Source: Candidatus Curtissbacteria bacterium RIFCSPHIGHO2_01_FULL_41_11
GTDB lineage: Bacteria; Patescibacteriota; Microgenomatia; Curtissbacterales; GWA2-41-24
Length of the DNA stretch: 11,318 nt
Assembly: GCA_001776335.1 (NCBI GenBank)
Contig: MFAZ01000026.1
Span: 15,846-27,163 of the forward strand
Reading direction: 5' to 3'
In this document: piece by piece, positions 1 to 6,034 of the stretch
Numbering within the stretch: position 1 is the first letter of the stretch
Layout: each line of letters begins with the position of its first letter
Notes under the pieces: model-generated
What the model saw: the letters and a program-made list of their open reading frames with translations, nothing else
Databases searched by the model: none
Told to the model about the DNA's origin: nothing
Made by a program: the position numbers and the translations under genes

Positions 1-66
1 AGAAATTATTAAACGAAAGGCGGGGTAGGTCGATATAAAGAGTTAAAAGTGTGAGTGCAATAATTA

Positions 67-81
67 GAAAGAGCGTCTTTC
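67..81 (-). terminator. Small hairpin downstream of the 740-aa gene, possible weak terminator
   Basis: A perfect 6-bp inverted repeat, GAAAGA / TCTTTC with a 3-nt loop, lies about 37 bp past the stop codon of the minus-strand 740-residue gene. Read on the minus strand it is followed by TAATTATT, which is AT-rich but not a proper U-run. A second possible stem (TCTTGG 80-85 with CCAAGA 101-106) overlaps it. The rest of 1-117 shows no gene that I can support. It is either a weak intrinsic terminator or chance. Confidence 0.3.
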
Positions 82-117
82 TTGGACTTTTCGACATTAC
101 CCAAGATTATATTGGTG

Positions 118-2340
118 TTATGCCGGATAGACAAGTCGAGGATTTTGTTCTTTTGCTTCCAAATAAAGGAGAGGGATTTCACTTTTTGAATGTGATGCGA
201 TTATTTTCCTTAATGATTTAAGACCTAAGGTGTTTAAAAAGGCTTTTAAATCCTCAAACTTGACGGCTTCTGATGTCGATGGAGTCAAATATGATTTATA
301 AATTTTTCTGGCTTCAGCTTGTAATTCTTCCGTATAATCCTCTTGCATTTTGTCCAGCATTGTTTCTACAAGGATATGACTCATATAACGAATAAGAGTG
401 TCTTCCAATGCTTGACCTGTTCTGGTTATCTCCGCGTCCGTCGAATCGTTTCCATCTCTGTTTATCCTTATTACAAATTTAATTTCTGCTCCATCTAGAA
501 CGGTTTGTCCAGTTTCATCTTCCTCCAGGAAGCTTTTATAGGTTTGCACGGCGACATCAAGGTTGTCTTGATTTATGACCGGGTATTCTTGCGGAGGAGT
601 AATTATACCCTGTTCAATTGATCTTTCGAGTGCTTCCGTCCAGAAAGGCTCGTGGGGGTAATGATAATATCTTGGAGTTCTAGCATGTAGCAAGAAGTTC
701 TGGATGACAGTTTTTGCCAATTCCCATTCTGCAAATGTTTTAAGTTCTATGTCATCATTTTCGATATCGGCAAATTCACCCGCATTTATAAAAACTTGTG
801 GAGGGTAGATGCTTTCATCTTGGAACGAGGGCGGTAACTTGGCTGGAGGCGTTGTTTGGTTACGCACTTTATGCGTTATATCGTAAATTTTCTGAAATTC
901 TTCAGGGTCTATAAAGTTAAAGCTATCTTGGGGTAAAGTAGGAAGATCCGGATAAAATTCTTTTAGAGATTCAATCGCGATCTTAATTATTTCATCTACT
1001 CTTTTTGGTCTTCCCAAGCTTTCGGAAGAAAGAATGTTAATGACGGTCTCTGTCGGACTACTTTCGATTTGGATTAGTTTTTGCACTTGGGGTTCTTGTT
1101 TATTGATTGGTCGCTTTTTTGGTTGAGTTTGAACAGGTCTTTTATGCCCCGATTTTCGTTTTTTCTTTTTATCTTTTCTTGCTGCTCTTTTTTGCTCAAT
1201 GATTTCAGTTGTTGAATCTTGAACTGCATCTTCATCGTGAACGGTTGTTGCGGGTTTTTCTGCCAGGGTATTTAACTCTCCGTTTTCTATTAAAGTCTCG
1301 CTCTGTTTTTCATCAACTTTCTCTGTCGATTCTTCGGCCTGGATCTTTTCATTTGTGTCTTGGGTTTGTGAAATTTCTTCCGGGGTTATCTCCGGCATAA
1401 AATCCCTTAAGAAGGAAAATGCAAGCTCGCTTCTTCTGAAAGCTTGGAATAAGCTTTTGGGAGATTCAAGGCCTCTCTTTTTGATTTCTCCTTTGACCTC
1501 AACATATGCTTGGCGGTCCTCGTTGACTTTGAAACCCCACCCTTGAGGCCAATGATCAGGAAGAACGAACCACCTCTTGTTTCGAAATTTTGCCCATTTG
1601 AACATCCGTTTCACAAAATTGCCTTGAGCATGTTCGTAAAGCATTTGCTTTACCGCATCGTGGTGATCTTCAAAAATGTATACAGCATTCTTTCCGTCAA
1701 TTCTAACTGTTGAAACAACTCCTCTACAGATTATATCTAGGCCTTCCTCTTTTTCTATAGTGTCTCTCATCTCATTTGCAAACTTTATTACCTCCGGGTC
1801 TAGATGTACTGCGGCTGTATTTGGAATATCTTCAACCAGTTGTTCGCACATTTTTCTAAGTGCGGAATTATTTGCTTTTACCTGCTTCTCGGAAGTCAAC
1901 GAATCAGGAACTATATTCATAAGAGTTCTGAAAAGAGTAACTGATCCAGCAGAAGCAATTAACTGCGATCTTTCTTTATCCATAGCTTCAGGGAAAAAGT
2001 CACTAAAATCTTCTGCTACCATCAAGATGGCGCCGTCCCCTGCCTCTATTCCTGTTGGGTAATGAAAAGCCTCTGGTTTTGGCGTGATTCTTCTTTGTGC
2101 AAATCCATGGAAGATGACCTCGTTACTTCTTAAATCGTGGTAGTATGTGTCTTCCACGTTTTTTTTAGGAAGAAACCTGACACTAGTTTTAAGATTTATT
2201 TGGCCTGTTCCGATACCGAAGACGCTTTCGAGTGTTTGTTGAGCTTGGTCGAGGGTAGCTTGAACGGCAGGATGACGATCAAGGCGCTCTGCCTCTTTCC
2301 ATACGTGTTCAGGGACATCGTGTTCCGTTCTTTCCACCAT
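118..2340 (-). CDS. Orphan 740-aa cytoplasmic protein with apparent internal duplication and charged linker
   Basis: I do not recognise a family, and no signal peptide or membrane segment is visible. The layout is an N-terminal globular region (about residues 1-320), an acidic, Ser/Thr/Gln-rich stretch (about 320-382), a very basic Lys/Arg-rich stretch (about 383-415), and a C-terminal globular region (about 430-740). The two globular parts look like diverged copies of one domain. Matching elements recur in the same order: AQQTLESVF (33) with AIESLKEFY (455), SALRKMCEQ (159) with EALERSIEQ (569), TVRIDG (211) with VIRINRDG (623), and AVKQML (229) with ALEDTL (644). The distances between elements are similar in both halves. 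The ATG at 2340 is preceded by no Shine-Dalgarno sequence. A strong promoter places the expected transcript start at or next to the ATG, which supports this start. The gene is 41 bp downstream of the wHTH-nucleotidyltransferase gene but probably transcribed separately. The basic linker could bind nucleic acid; that is inference only. Confidence 0.85.
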   Translation of the reverse strand: MVERTEHDVPEHVWKEAERLDRHPAVQATLDQAQQTLESVFGIGTGQINLKTSVRFLPKKNVEDTYYHDLRSNEVIFHGFAQRRITPKPEAFHYPTGIEAGDGAILMVAEDFSDFFPEAMDKERSQLIASAGSVTLFRTLMNIVPDSLTSEKQVKANNSALRKMCEQLVEDIPNTAAVHLDPEVIKFANEMRDTIEKEEGLDIICRGVVSTVRIDGKNAVYIFEDHHDAVKQMLYEHAQGNFVKRMFKWAKFRNKRWFVLPDHWPQGWGFKVNEDRQAYVEVKGEIKKRGLESPKSLFQAFRRSELAFSFLRDFMPEITPEEISQTQDTNEKIQAEESTEKVDEKQSETLIENGELNTLAEKPATTVHDEDAVQDSTTEIIEQKRAARKDKKKKRKSGHKRPVQTQPKKRPINKQEPQVQKLIQIESSPTETVINILSSESLGRPKRVDEIIKIAIESLKEFYPDLPTLPQDSFNFIDPEEFQKIYDITHKVRNQTTPPAKLPPSFQDESIYPPQVFINAGEFADIENDDIELKTFAEWELAKTVIQNFLLHARTPRYYHYPHEPFWTEALERSIEQGIITPPQEYPVINQDNLDVAVQTYKSFLEEDETGQTVLDGAEIKFVIRINRDGNDSTDAEITRTGQALEDTLIRYMSHILVETMLDKMQEDYTEELQAEARKIYKSYLTPSTSEAVKFEDLKAFLNTLGLKSLRKIIASHSKSEIPLLYLEAKEQNPRLVYPA

Positions 2341-2346
2341 CCAGGA

Positions 2347-2375
2347 AGTATATCAAACCTATAGTCGTGGGTCAA
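2347..2375 (-). promoter_or_regulatory. Sigma70-type promoter for the 740-aa gene, predicted leaderless
   Basis: On the minus strand a -35 box TTGACC (2370-2375) and a -10 box TATACT (2347-2352) are separated by exactly 17 bp. Six bases (TCCTGG) follow the -10 box before the ATG at 2338-2340, so a start site about 7 nt past the -10 falls on the A of the ATG. This predicts a leaderless mRNA and agrees with the absence of a ribosome binding site. Confidence 0.75.
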
Positions 2376-2381
2376 GAAGTT

Positions 2382-2960
2382 TTAGAGTCTCACCATTTCG
2401 TCTTCGTCGCCAATTAGCATGACGCGGGGCTTGGAGAGAATACCCATTACAAACGGGTCGCGACGGCTTTTTCTGAAGGCAAATTCCTCTTCCGTCATGG
2501 GAGTAAAATTTATTTCACGACTTCTTCTTGTTTCTTCTTCGCGAACCATTGATCCAAGCTCCGGTAGAACTATGGTTCCTACGACAAAAAGATCGACGTC
2601 TGTTGTTGTATAGGGCTTACCACGAACAAAAGAGCCTGAAAGCATAGCATATTTTACTTTTCCGATTTTTGTCTTGTTTTTAATAATGTTGCCTCCGAGA
2701 CCAACAGATTTATTGATGATTGATAGAAGTTCGAAGTAAAAAAGGTGGTCTTTTTTGGCAGAATAATATCTTCGATTTGCCCTCCATTGGGAAGACAGCA
2801 GCCCTGTTTTCTCCAGACGCGCCAGCTCACGTCTGACTGCGTTTATTTCTTCTTCGACGCGTCTGACAATATCCCGGACGTGATAAACCTGATCCGGATT
2901 GCTTAGGAACAATTCGAGAATTTTTACTCTAACTTTCGAGATTAATATGTCTATTAACAT
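2382..2960 (-). CDS. Winged-helix / minimal nucleotidyltransferase fusion protein
   Basis: The 192-residue protein has two parts. Residues 1-68 look like a winged helix-turn-helix DNA-binding domain: RVKILELFLSNPDQVYHVRD, then IVRRVEEEINAVRRELARLE and a wing region KTGLLSSQWRANRRYY. Residues 103-192 carry the nucleotidyltransferase signature G-S-F (109-111) followed by D-V-D (121-123) and a hydrophobic strand LFVVG, as in MNT-type (Pol beta superfamily) proteins. The pattern is known from archaea and candidate phyla, where such proteins are annotated as transcriptional regulators or nucleotidyltransferases. MNT proteins often pair with a HEPN toxin, but no HEPN-like gene (RxxxxH motif) is adjacent here. 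The ATG at 2960 has no SD. A TTTAAT lies 6 nt upstream but no good -35 box is seen. The 47-bp gap to the DUF3048 gene allows either read-through or an independent start. Confidence 0.85.
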   Translation of the reverse strand: MLIDILISKVRVKILELFLSNPDQVYHVRDIVRRVEEEINAVRRELARLEKTGLLSSQWRANRRYYSAKKDHLFYFELLSIINKSVGLGGNIIKNKTKIGKVKYAMLSGSFVRGKPYTTTDVDLFVVGTIVLPELGSMVREEETRRSREINFTPMTEEEFAFRKSRRDPFVMGILSKPRVMLIGDEDEMVRL

Positions 2961-3007
2961 TGCTAAATTAAACTAGGCAGAATTTTTTTCAGGCTGAGGC
3001 AGTTTGT

Positions 3008-4135
3008 TCAGTATTGTATATCATTACCTGTTGGAACCACTTGTATCCAGATCAAACCTCTGTCAAATTCGACTTCTTTACCCTTGGGATCAATGTATTT
3101 GGTTCTGGAAGTTCTATTTTCCTTGATCCATTTTCCTTCTTGTGCCTTTCCGTCTATAAAAAACAAGGCTTTGCCGGATCCTTTTGTACCATAGAGCAGA
3201 TGCCCGTCAGGATAACCATCATTTGCATCTGTTTCGACCTCAAACTGAACGACAAGGTTCTTGGCAAAAAGATTTTCATTTGTCAGCGGATCGATTTGTG
3301 CAGTTTGACCATAGAATTTTTTGTATGTGTTTAGCGTCTTGTCATATTGCCAAATTGATGTGTAATCCGGTTGGTTAGCCCAAAAGGTAACAGTTATTGG
3401 CTTTTGATCTCCACGAGATTCCAGGTTGGCATCGTCTTTAAATTTCCAGGTGACAAAATTTTTGTCCCATCTTACGCCCTTATCGTCTTCGGGGCCCCAG
3501 TTCCTTTTATCTGCTGCTTCCCAAAGCTTTTTGGTGGTTGAATGTACATTGTGAGGAGCCAGTTGGTCGGTACCACGCCAAAAGGTGGGAAAGCCCAAGC
3601 CAAACTGATCCATGTCGAGGATTCCGTATTGTTTAATTTGACCAAGAGCATCTGCCGGTCCATCGGTATTTGCTCCCCCTACATGGGCATAAAGAGCGTC
3701 ATACTCTGATAACCAATCCAGGTAATATGTGCGGGCGCTCCTTATCGGTGCAATATCCCCCGCGTCCTGACACAGGAACATGGCTAAATGTCTGGTGATT
3801 CCACCTTCTGCAACTGCCTCATAAACAACATCTGCTCTGGTTAAACCAATGGCCGGTCTTGATTCGGCGTGATTTTCCACCATCACTGCAAGTGGTCTCC
3901 TTTTCTCCCAAGTGTCTTCGCGTGCTTTGGTATACATTGCCCCGTTTAGAGGACAAGGTCTATCTTTGGTTCCCTCTTCCGACCCGGAAGTTATGTCGGT
4001 CAGATTTCCAAATGGGGTAGAGATACTTACAGGACCCGAAAGAAATTTATTAAATACCATGTACGAAATTCCTGCGGAAGCAGCATATAAAACGATGCTT
4101 CCTATTATAAAGGTTAATATTTTTTTGCTTTTCAA
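3008..4135 (-). CDS. DUF3048 domain protein (YerB-like), membrane-anchored
   Basis: The 375-residue protein starts with a basic tip and one hydrophobic helix (about residues 5-28), which I read as an uncleaved anchor or signal; there is no lipobox cysteine. The DUF3048 N-terminal domain follows (about 78-215): PLAVMVENHAESRPAIGLTR, then ADVVYEAVAEGGITRHLA, IAPIRSAR, and YDALYAHVGGA. The conserved DUF3048 C-terminal domain is about 240-375 and includes GKALFFIDGKAQEGKW and a final strand GLIWIQVVP. The family includes Bacillus YerB and has no settled biochemical role; an extracytoplasmic location is expected. The start is TTG at 4133-4135, with GGGA about 8 nt upstream and no in-frame ATG before the anchor. 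It lies 15 bp after the DUF4446 gene, so the two probably form an operon. The stop is TGA, which argues against recoding of TGA. Confidence 0.9.
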   Translation of the reverse strand: MKSKKILTFIIGSIVLYAASAGISYMVFNKFLSGPVSISTPFGNLTDITSGSEEGTKDRPCPLNGAMYTKAREDTWEKRRPLAVMVENHAESRPAIGLTRADVVYEAVAEGGITRHLAMFLCQDAGDIAPIRSARTYYLDWLSEYDALYAHVGGANTDGPADALGQIKQYGILDMDQFGLGFPTFWRGTDQLAPHNVHSTTKKLWEAADKRNWGPEDDKGVRWDKNFVTWKFKDDANLESRGDQKPITVTFWANQPDYTSIWQYDKTLNTYKKFYGQTAQIDPLTNENLFAKNLVVQFEVETDANDGYPDGHLLYGTKGSGKALFFIDGKAQEGKWIKENRTSRTKYIDPKGKEVEFDRGLIWIQVVPTGNDIQY

Positions 4136-4150
4136 ATTTTGTTTCCCGAA

Positions 4151-4615
4151 TTAAACTCGGTGGGCAGCTTTTTCGACTACCTCTTTCTCCTCCTTTGAGA
4201 ATTGATGACTGCCTGCTTTTGCCGAAATGACATTTTTGGCGTAAACTCTCGTTCCATTTCTAGTATGAAGCGATGATATAACAATACCATTATTTTCTCC
4301 ATCTAAAAAGGCGGCAACAAAGCTCTGGTCTCCGCCGGTGTCTTCAAAAGGGTTAAACCGGATAAGAGCATGTTTTTGAATATTGAACTTGTTTGCAATT
4401 TCTAATTTGGCAATTTCTTCGACAAGCTGATTCACTCTTTTTTCGGAAAGATCCACTCTGGCGTGAATCCCCTCTAGAATTTGTTCCAGGTTCAAATTCT
4501 TTGTGCCGTGGGCTAATTTTTTATAGCCAGCGACAATCTTAAACAGGTAAAAATTTAAAAGTGCCAGCCAGATGATTACAATTGTGAGAACAATATTGGT
4601 TGGGGAAAATAGCAT
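4151..4615 (-). CDS. DUF4446 family membrane protein
   Basis: The 154-residue protein has an N-terminal transmembrane helix (about 7-29), a helical, probably coiled-coil stretch (about 40-75), and the family's conserved C-terminal domain. That domain carries RFNPFEDTGGDQSF (86-99), a hydrophobic strand with LDGENNGIVISSLH (104-117), RNGTRVYAK (119-127), and the closing motif LSKEEKE-like FSKEEKEVVEKA (139-150). Length and motifs match DUF4446 proteins, which in Firmicutes are often found near parB; no parB is visible here. The molecular function is not known. The ATG at 4615 is preceded by no SD. The gene heads the minus-strand cluster and is divergent from the 89-aa gene across 122 bp. The DUF3048 gene follows after 15 bp, so co-transcription is likely. 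Confidence 0.88.
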   Translation of the reverse strand: MLFSPTNIVLTIVIIWLALLNFYLFKIVAGYKKLAHGTKNLNLEQILEGIHARVDLSEKRVNQLVEEIAKLEIANKFNIQKHALIRFNPFEDTGGDQSFVAAFLDGENNGIVISSLHTRNGTRVYAKNVISAKAGSHQFSKEEKEVVEKAAHRV

Positions 4616-4737
4616 TTTGCAGCATCTTGGATTAGCAATGCACTTCGTTGAATAATTCTAGTACCCACTTTTTTACCATGGGTGACGTTTGAAGTCAATG
4701 GTTGGTTAATTGATCTTTATGTTAAGATTGTTTTCAA
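4616..4737. promoter_or_regulatory. Divergent intergenic region with an extended -10 element for the plus-strand gene
   Basis: This 122-bp region must hold promoters for both divergent genes. On the plus strand TG (4720-4721), one base, then TAAGAT (4723-4728) forms an extended -10 element, with 9 nt to the ATG at 4738. No convincing -35 box is seen; TTGGTT at 4702-4707 is only 15 bp away. A start site about 7 nt past the -10 leaves a leader of about 2 nt, consistent with the lack of an SD. On the minus strand only weak candidates are visible (CAAGAT 8 nt before the ATG at 4615). Confidence 0.45.
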
Positions 4738-5007
4738 ATGCCGTTTAAAACTAGAAAAAGGAAAGAGTCTGCGAAGGAGAGAAGGTATGCCTTCATCGAA
4801 AATAAGCAGAGCTTTTCGTTGAATAAAGTCGTGTATCAAGGAGCCGACAAGGCTCGTTCTTCTTACAGGGACCATGTGCTTGTCACTCCGGATGAGGGTA
4901 AAAAGATTGAAGAAGTAGTAAATACCGGATCTGATCTTCTTAAGATTGTTGCTGCCGCTTCAGTAATCGTAGCGGTTCAGGTTGTTCTGAGCTTGACACT
5001 TCGCTAA
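4738..5007 (+). CDS. Small basic protein with C-terminal membrane helix, hypothetical
   Basis: The 89-residue protein has a very basic N-terminus (KTRKRKESAKERR, residues 4-16), a polar middle with a likely strand-rich segment (HVLVTPDEGKKIEEVV, 46-61), and a hydrophobic C-terminal helix (about 67-87). This suggests a tail-anchored or C-terminally anchored small protein with its basic end in the cytoplasm. I do not recognise a family. The ATG at 4738 lacks an SD but has an extended -10 box 9 nt upstream. The opposite strand offers no competing gene and composition is like its neighbours. It lies 143 bp upstream of the zinc-ribbon gene on the same strand. The last codons contain a perfect TTGACA that may be the -35 box of the next gene. 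Confidence 0.72.
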   Translation: MPFKTRKRKESAKERRYAFIENKQSFSLNKVVYQGADKARSSYRDHVLVTPDEGKKIEEVVNTGSDLLKIVAAASVIVAVQVVLSLTLR

Positions 5008-5022
5008 ACTCTATGTTATTGT
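4993..5022 (+). promoter_or_regulatory. Candidate promoter for the DUF5679 gene
   Basis: A perfect -35 hexamer TTGACA (4993-4998) overlaps the 3' end of the 89-aa gene. TATTGT (5017-5022) follows 18 bp later, or TTATTG (5016-5021) 17 bp later; both are moderate -10 matches. The start site would fall near 5028-5029, giving a leader of about 122 nt before the ATG at 5151. If this promoter is used, the first arm of the 5022-5051 inverted repeat is barely transcribed. Confidence 0.45.
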
Positions 5023-5062
5023 TGAGGCTAATTGAAGCTAACTAGCCTCAAGTTGAAGCTAG
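5022..5062 (+). repeat. Inverted and direct repeats of a TTGARGCTA motif
   Basis: TTGAGGCTA (5022-5030) is the exact reverse complement of TAGCCTCAA (5043-5051), a 9-bp stem with a 12-nt loop. Two further direct copies with one change, TTGAAGCTA, lie at 5032-5040 and 5053-5061. The middle arm can instead pair forward: CTAGC (5042-5046) with GCTAG (5058-5062), continued by TC/GA after one mismatch. The motif cluster could be an operator for a dimeric regulator at DNA level or a pair of exclusive RNA hairpins. Confidence 0.6.
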
Positions 5063-5150
5063 ACCCGTTCGACAACTCAGGTTTCAATACTGAGTGAGTT
5101 GAAGGATAGACTTCTGTATCTTCACTGCCTGAAGGAGGTGATAACGGAAA
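5029..5150 (+). ncRNA. Structured 5' leader of the DUF5679 gene with possible alternative folds
   Basis: Several stems can be drawn by eye. ACTCAG (5075-5080) pairs perfectly with CTGAGT (5090-5095), while the overlapping CAACTCA (5073-5079) pairs perfectly with TGAGTTG (5095-5101). TGAAG-G-ATA (5100-5108) pairs with TATCTTCA (5117-5124) with one bulged G. TCACTGCC (5122-5129) pairs with GGAGGTGA (5134-5141) with one G-A mismatch and a 4-nt loop, covering the whole SD. The last two stems share 5122-5124, so they compete. I recognise no known riboswitch class. A regulatory leader is inference; the stems could be partly chance. Confidence 0.4.
5132..5142 (+). promoter_or_regulatory. Full-length consensus Shine-Dalgarno before the DUF5679 gene
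   Basis: AAGGAGGTGAT matches the standard bacterial anti-SD tail (ATCACCTCCTT) over 11 bases, with 8 nt to the ATG at 5151. This fixes the start of the 46-residue gene. It stands out because most other starts in the window have weak or no SD. Confidence 0.9.
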
Positions 5151-5291
5151 ATGGCTACTATGTATTGTGTTAAATGCAGAGCAAAGAGAGATGATCCCAA
5201 CGCTGAAAAAGTTACAATGAAAAACGGCAAGCCCGCAATGAAAGGAAAATGCCCAGTTTGCGGTACTGCAATGTTTAAAATTGGTGGATAA
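5151..5291 (+). CDS. DUF5679-like mini zinc-ribbon protein (46 aa)
   Basis: The gene encodes 46 residues, beginning MATMYCVKCRAKRDDPNAEK. Two CxxC knuckles, C6-V-K-C9 and C34-P-V-C37, are separated by a short basic beta-hairpin region (VTMKNGKPAMKGK, 21-33). This matches the DUF5679 pattern of single zinc-ribbon proteins found in Actinobacteria, Chloroflexi and candidate phyla: YCVKCRAKR, then K-NG-PA-KG-CPVCGT-MF-IG. All four metal ligands are present. The role is unknown; such ribbons often bind nucleic acid or ribosomes, but that is inference. The start is fixed by a full-consensus SD 8 nt upstream. The gene has a long structured leader and ends 13 bp before a strong terminator, so it may be a monocistronic unit. 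Confidence 0.92.
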   Translation: MATMYCVKCRAKRDDPNAEKVTMKNGKPAMKGKCPVCGTAMFKIGG

Positions 5292-5304
5292 GTCAGTTGT
5301 TTTT

Positions 5305-5349
5305 GAAAAACCCCCAAGAACACTTCTTTTGTGCTTTTAGGGGTTTTTC
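5305..5349. terminator. Bidirectional Rho-independent terminator between convergent genes
   Basis: GAAAAACCCC (5305-5314) is perfectly complementary to GGGGTTTTTC (5340-5349). The inner part can extend through imperfect pairing to CAC/GTG (5321-5323 with 5331-5333) around a TTCTTTT loop. The A5 before the C-run and T5 after the G-run give a U-tract in either direction. It lies 13 bp past the DUF5679 stop and 9 bp from the end of the convergent minus-strand gene, so it likely serves both. Confidence 0.88.
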
Positions 5350-5358
5350 TGCGGAAAA

Positions 5359-5982
5359 TTAGCCAGATGCAACCAGGCTGATTAGGAAGTTGGGTATGTT
5401 GTATAGCAATTTGAGAATACCTGGCGGGTATTTGTAGAGTTTGGCGTACTCCTGGTTAGTTTTTTCTCCAAAAGATTCTTTTTTGAAGTCCCATATGATT
5501 TTTGTAGTTTGATTTGTTTCCTTTTTGATAAACAGGGATAGTTTTTCAAAACCGGTATTTTGGCTGGCATTTAAATTGGCATGCTCAGGATCACGGGCAG
5601 AATCGAGAGATTGTTTATCAGAAATCACTGCAGGCAGAACTTTGTTGAAAATACTGGGATCTTCGCCTTGGGGCATTTCCAATGTTACCTGGATGGTGTT
5701 TTTGTCTTTGGTAAATGATGGATCATATTTAAACCTGATGGCGGTAATTTCTCCCTGGGGAGTTTCCATCTCCCAAAAATAATCTGTGGTGTCAAAACCC
5801 TGAATTGGCCGCGGGATTCCCTGTGGTATGTAGACAATTTTTGAAAAATAGTTTTCGAGATCGCGGTTTATGGCTTCGGTTGTTGGTTTTATCGTTTTGA
5901 AACTTATTGAAATGGCAGCCGCCATAGTAATAATTATGACAAGAACGAAGAGCGCAGCTATTACAATTGCCGCTTTTTTCAT
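5359..5982 (-). CDS. N-terminally anchored hypothetical protein
   Basis: The 207-residue protein starts MKKAAIVIAALFVLVIIITM, one hydrophobic helix (about residues 4-27) with a positive tip. It has no lipobox cysteine, so it is probably an uncleaved anchor with the remainder outside the membrane. The soluble part has a beta-rich region (about 65-120, with YFWEMETPQGEITAIRFKY), a middle segment, and a strand FEKLSLFIKKE (about 145-155). It ends with a hydrophobic segment (about 188-205, ILKLLYNIPNFLISLVAS) that might touch the membrane again. I recognise no family. The ATG at 5982 lacks an SD; a promoter with TTGCAG and TTTAAT gives a start site about 4 nt upstream of the ATG. It is divergent from the large pilin-module protein, and shared regulation could link the two. 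Confidence 0.8.
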   Translation of the reverse strand: MKKAAIVIAALFVLVIIITMAAAISISFKTIKPTTEAINRDLENYFSKIVYIPQGIPRPIQGFDTTDYFWEMETPQGEITAIRFKYDPSFTKDKNTIQVTLEMPQGEDPSIFNKVLPAVISDKQSLDSARDPEHANLNASQNTGFEKLSLFIKKETNQTTKIIWDFKKESFGEKTNQEYAKLYKYPPGILKLLYNIPNFLISLVASG

Positions 5983-5992
5983 TTACCAAATA

Positions 5993-6021
5993 ATTAAAGC
6001 AGAATGGACAATAGGCTGCAA
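5993..6021 (-). promoter_or_regulatory. Predicted promoter of the 207-aa gene
   Basis: On the minus strand TTGCAG (6016-6021) and TTTAAT (5993-5998) are spaced by exactly 17 bp. Ten bases separate the -10 box from the ATG, so the mRNA would have a leader of about 4 nt. The element lies across the oppositely oriented promoter at 6005-6034. Confidence 0.5.
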
Positions 6022-6034
6022 ATTAATCTAAGAT
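6005..6034 (+). promoter_or_regulatory. Predicted promoter of the 924-aa gene
   Basis: TGGACA (6005-6010, one mismatch to TTGACA) and TAAGAT (6029-6034) are spaced by 18 bp. Nine bases follow before the TTG at 6044, the same -10-to-start distance and the same TAAGAT hexamer as for the gene at 4738. It physically overlaps the opposite promoter. Confidence 0.45.

Noticed and set aside
1..117. Possible C-terminal end of a plus-strand gene entering from the left edge (frame 2 open to a TAG at 26-28)
   Set aside because: Only about eight codons are visible, which cannot be distinguished from chance.
1209..2062. Several plus-strand open frames of 63-128 codons opposite the 740-aa gene
   Set aside because: They are antisense to a long frame with its own promoter, have no ribosome binding sites, and show no recognisable domains; they look like shadow frames.
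3008..3010. Possibility that TGA is recoded, as in Gracilibacteria/Absconditabacteria
   Set aside because: TGA ends the DUF3048 gene and the PIMT gene at sensible positions, and none of the long frames needs TGA read-through.
4616..4680. T-box or other known riboswitch before the DUF4446 gene
   Set aside because: No T-box core sequence, specifier hairpin or terminator/antiterminator pair is visible, and the region is too short.
5022..5103. tRNA-like sequence in the leader (GTTCGAC around 5067-5073 resembling a T-loop)
   Set aside because: The flanking bases do not form a T-stem, no acceptor stem closes around it, and no D-arm or anticodon arm can be drawn.
5084..5323. Minus-strand 79-codon frame across the DUF5679 gene
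   Set aside because: It runs through the bidirectional terminator and opposes a well-supported zinc-ribbon gene with a full SD.
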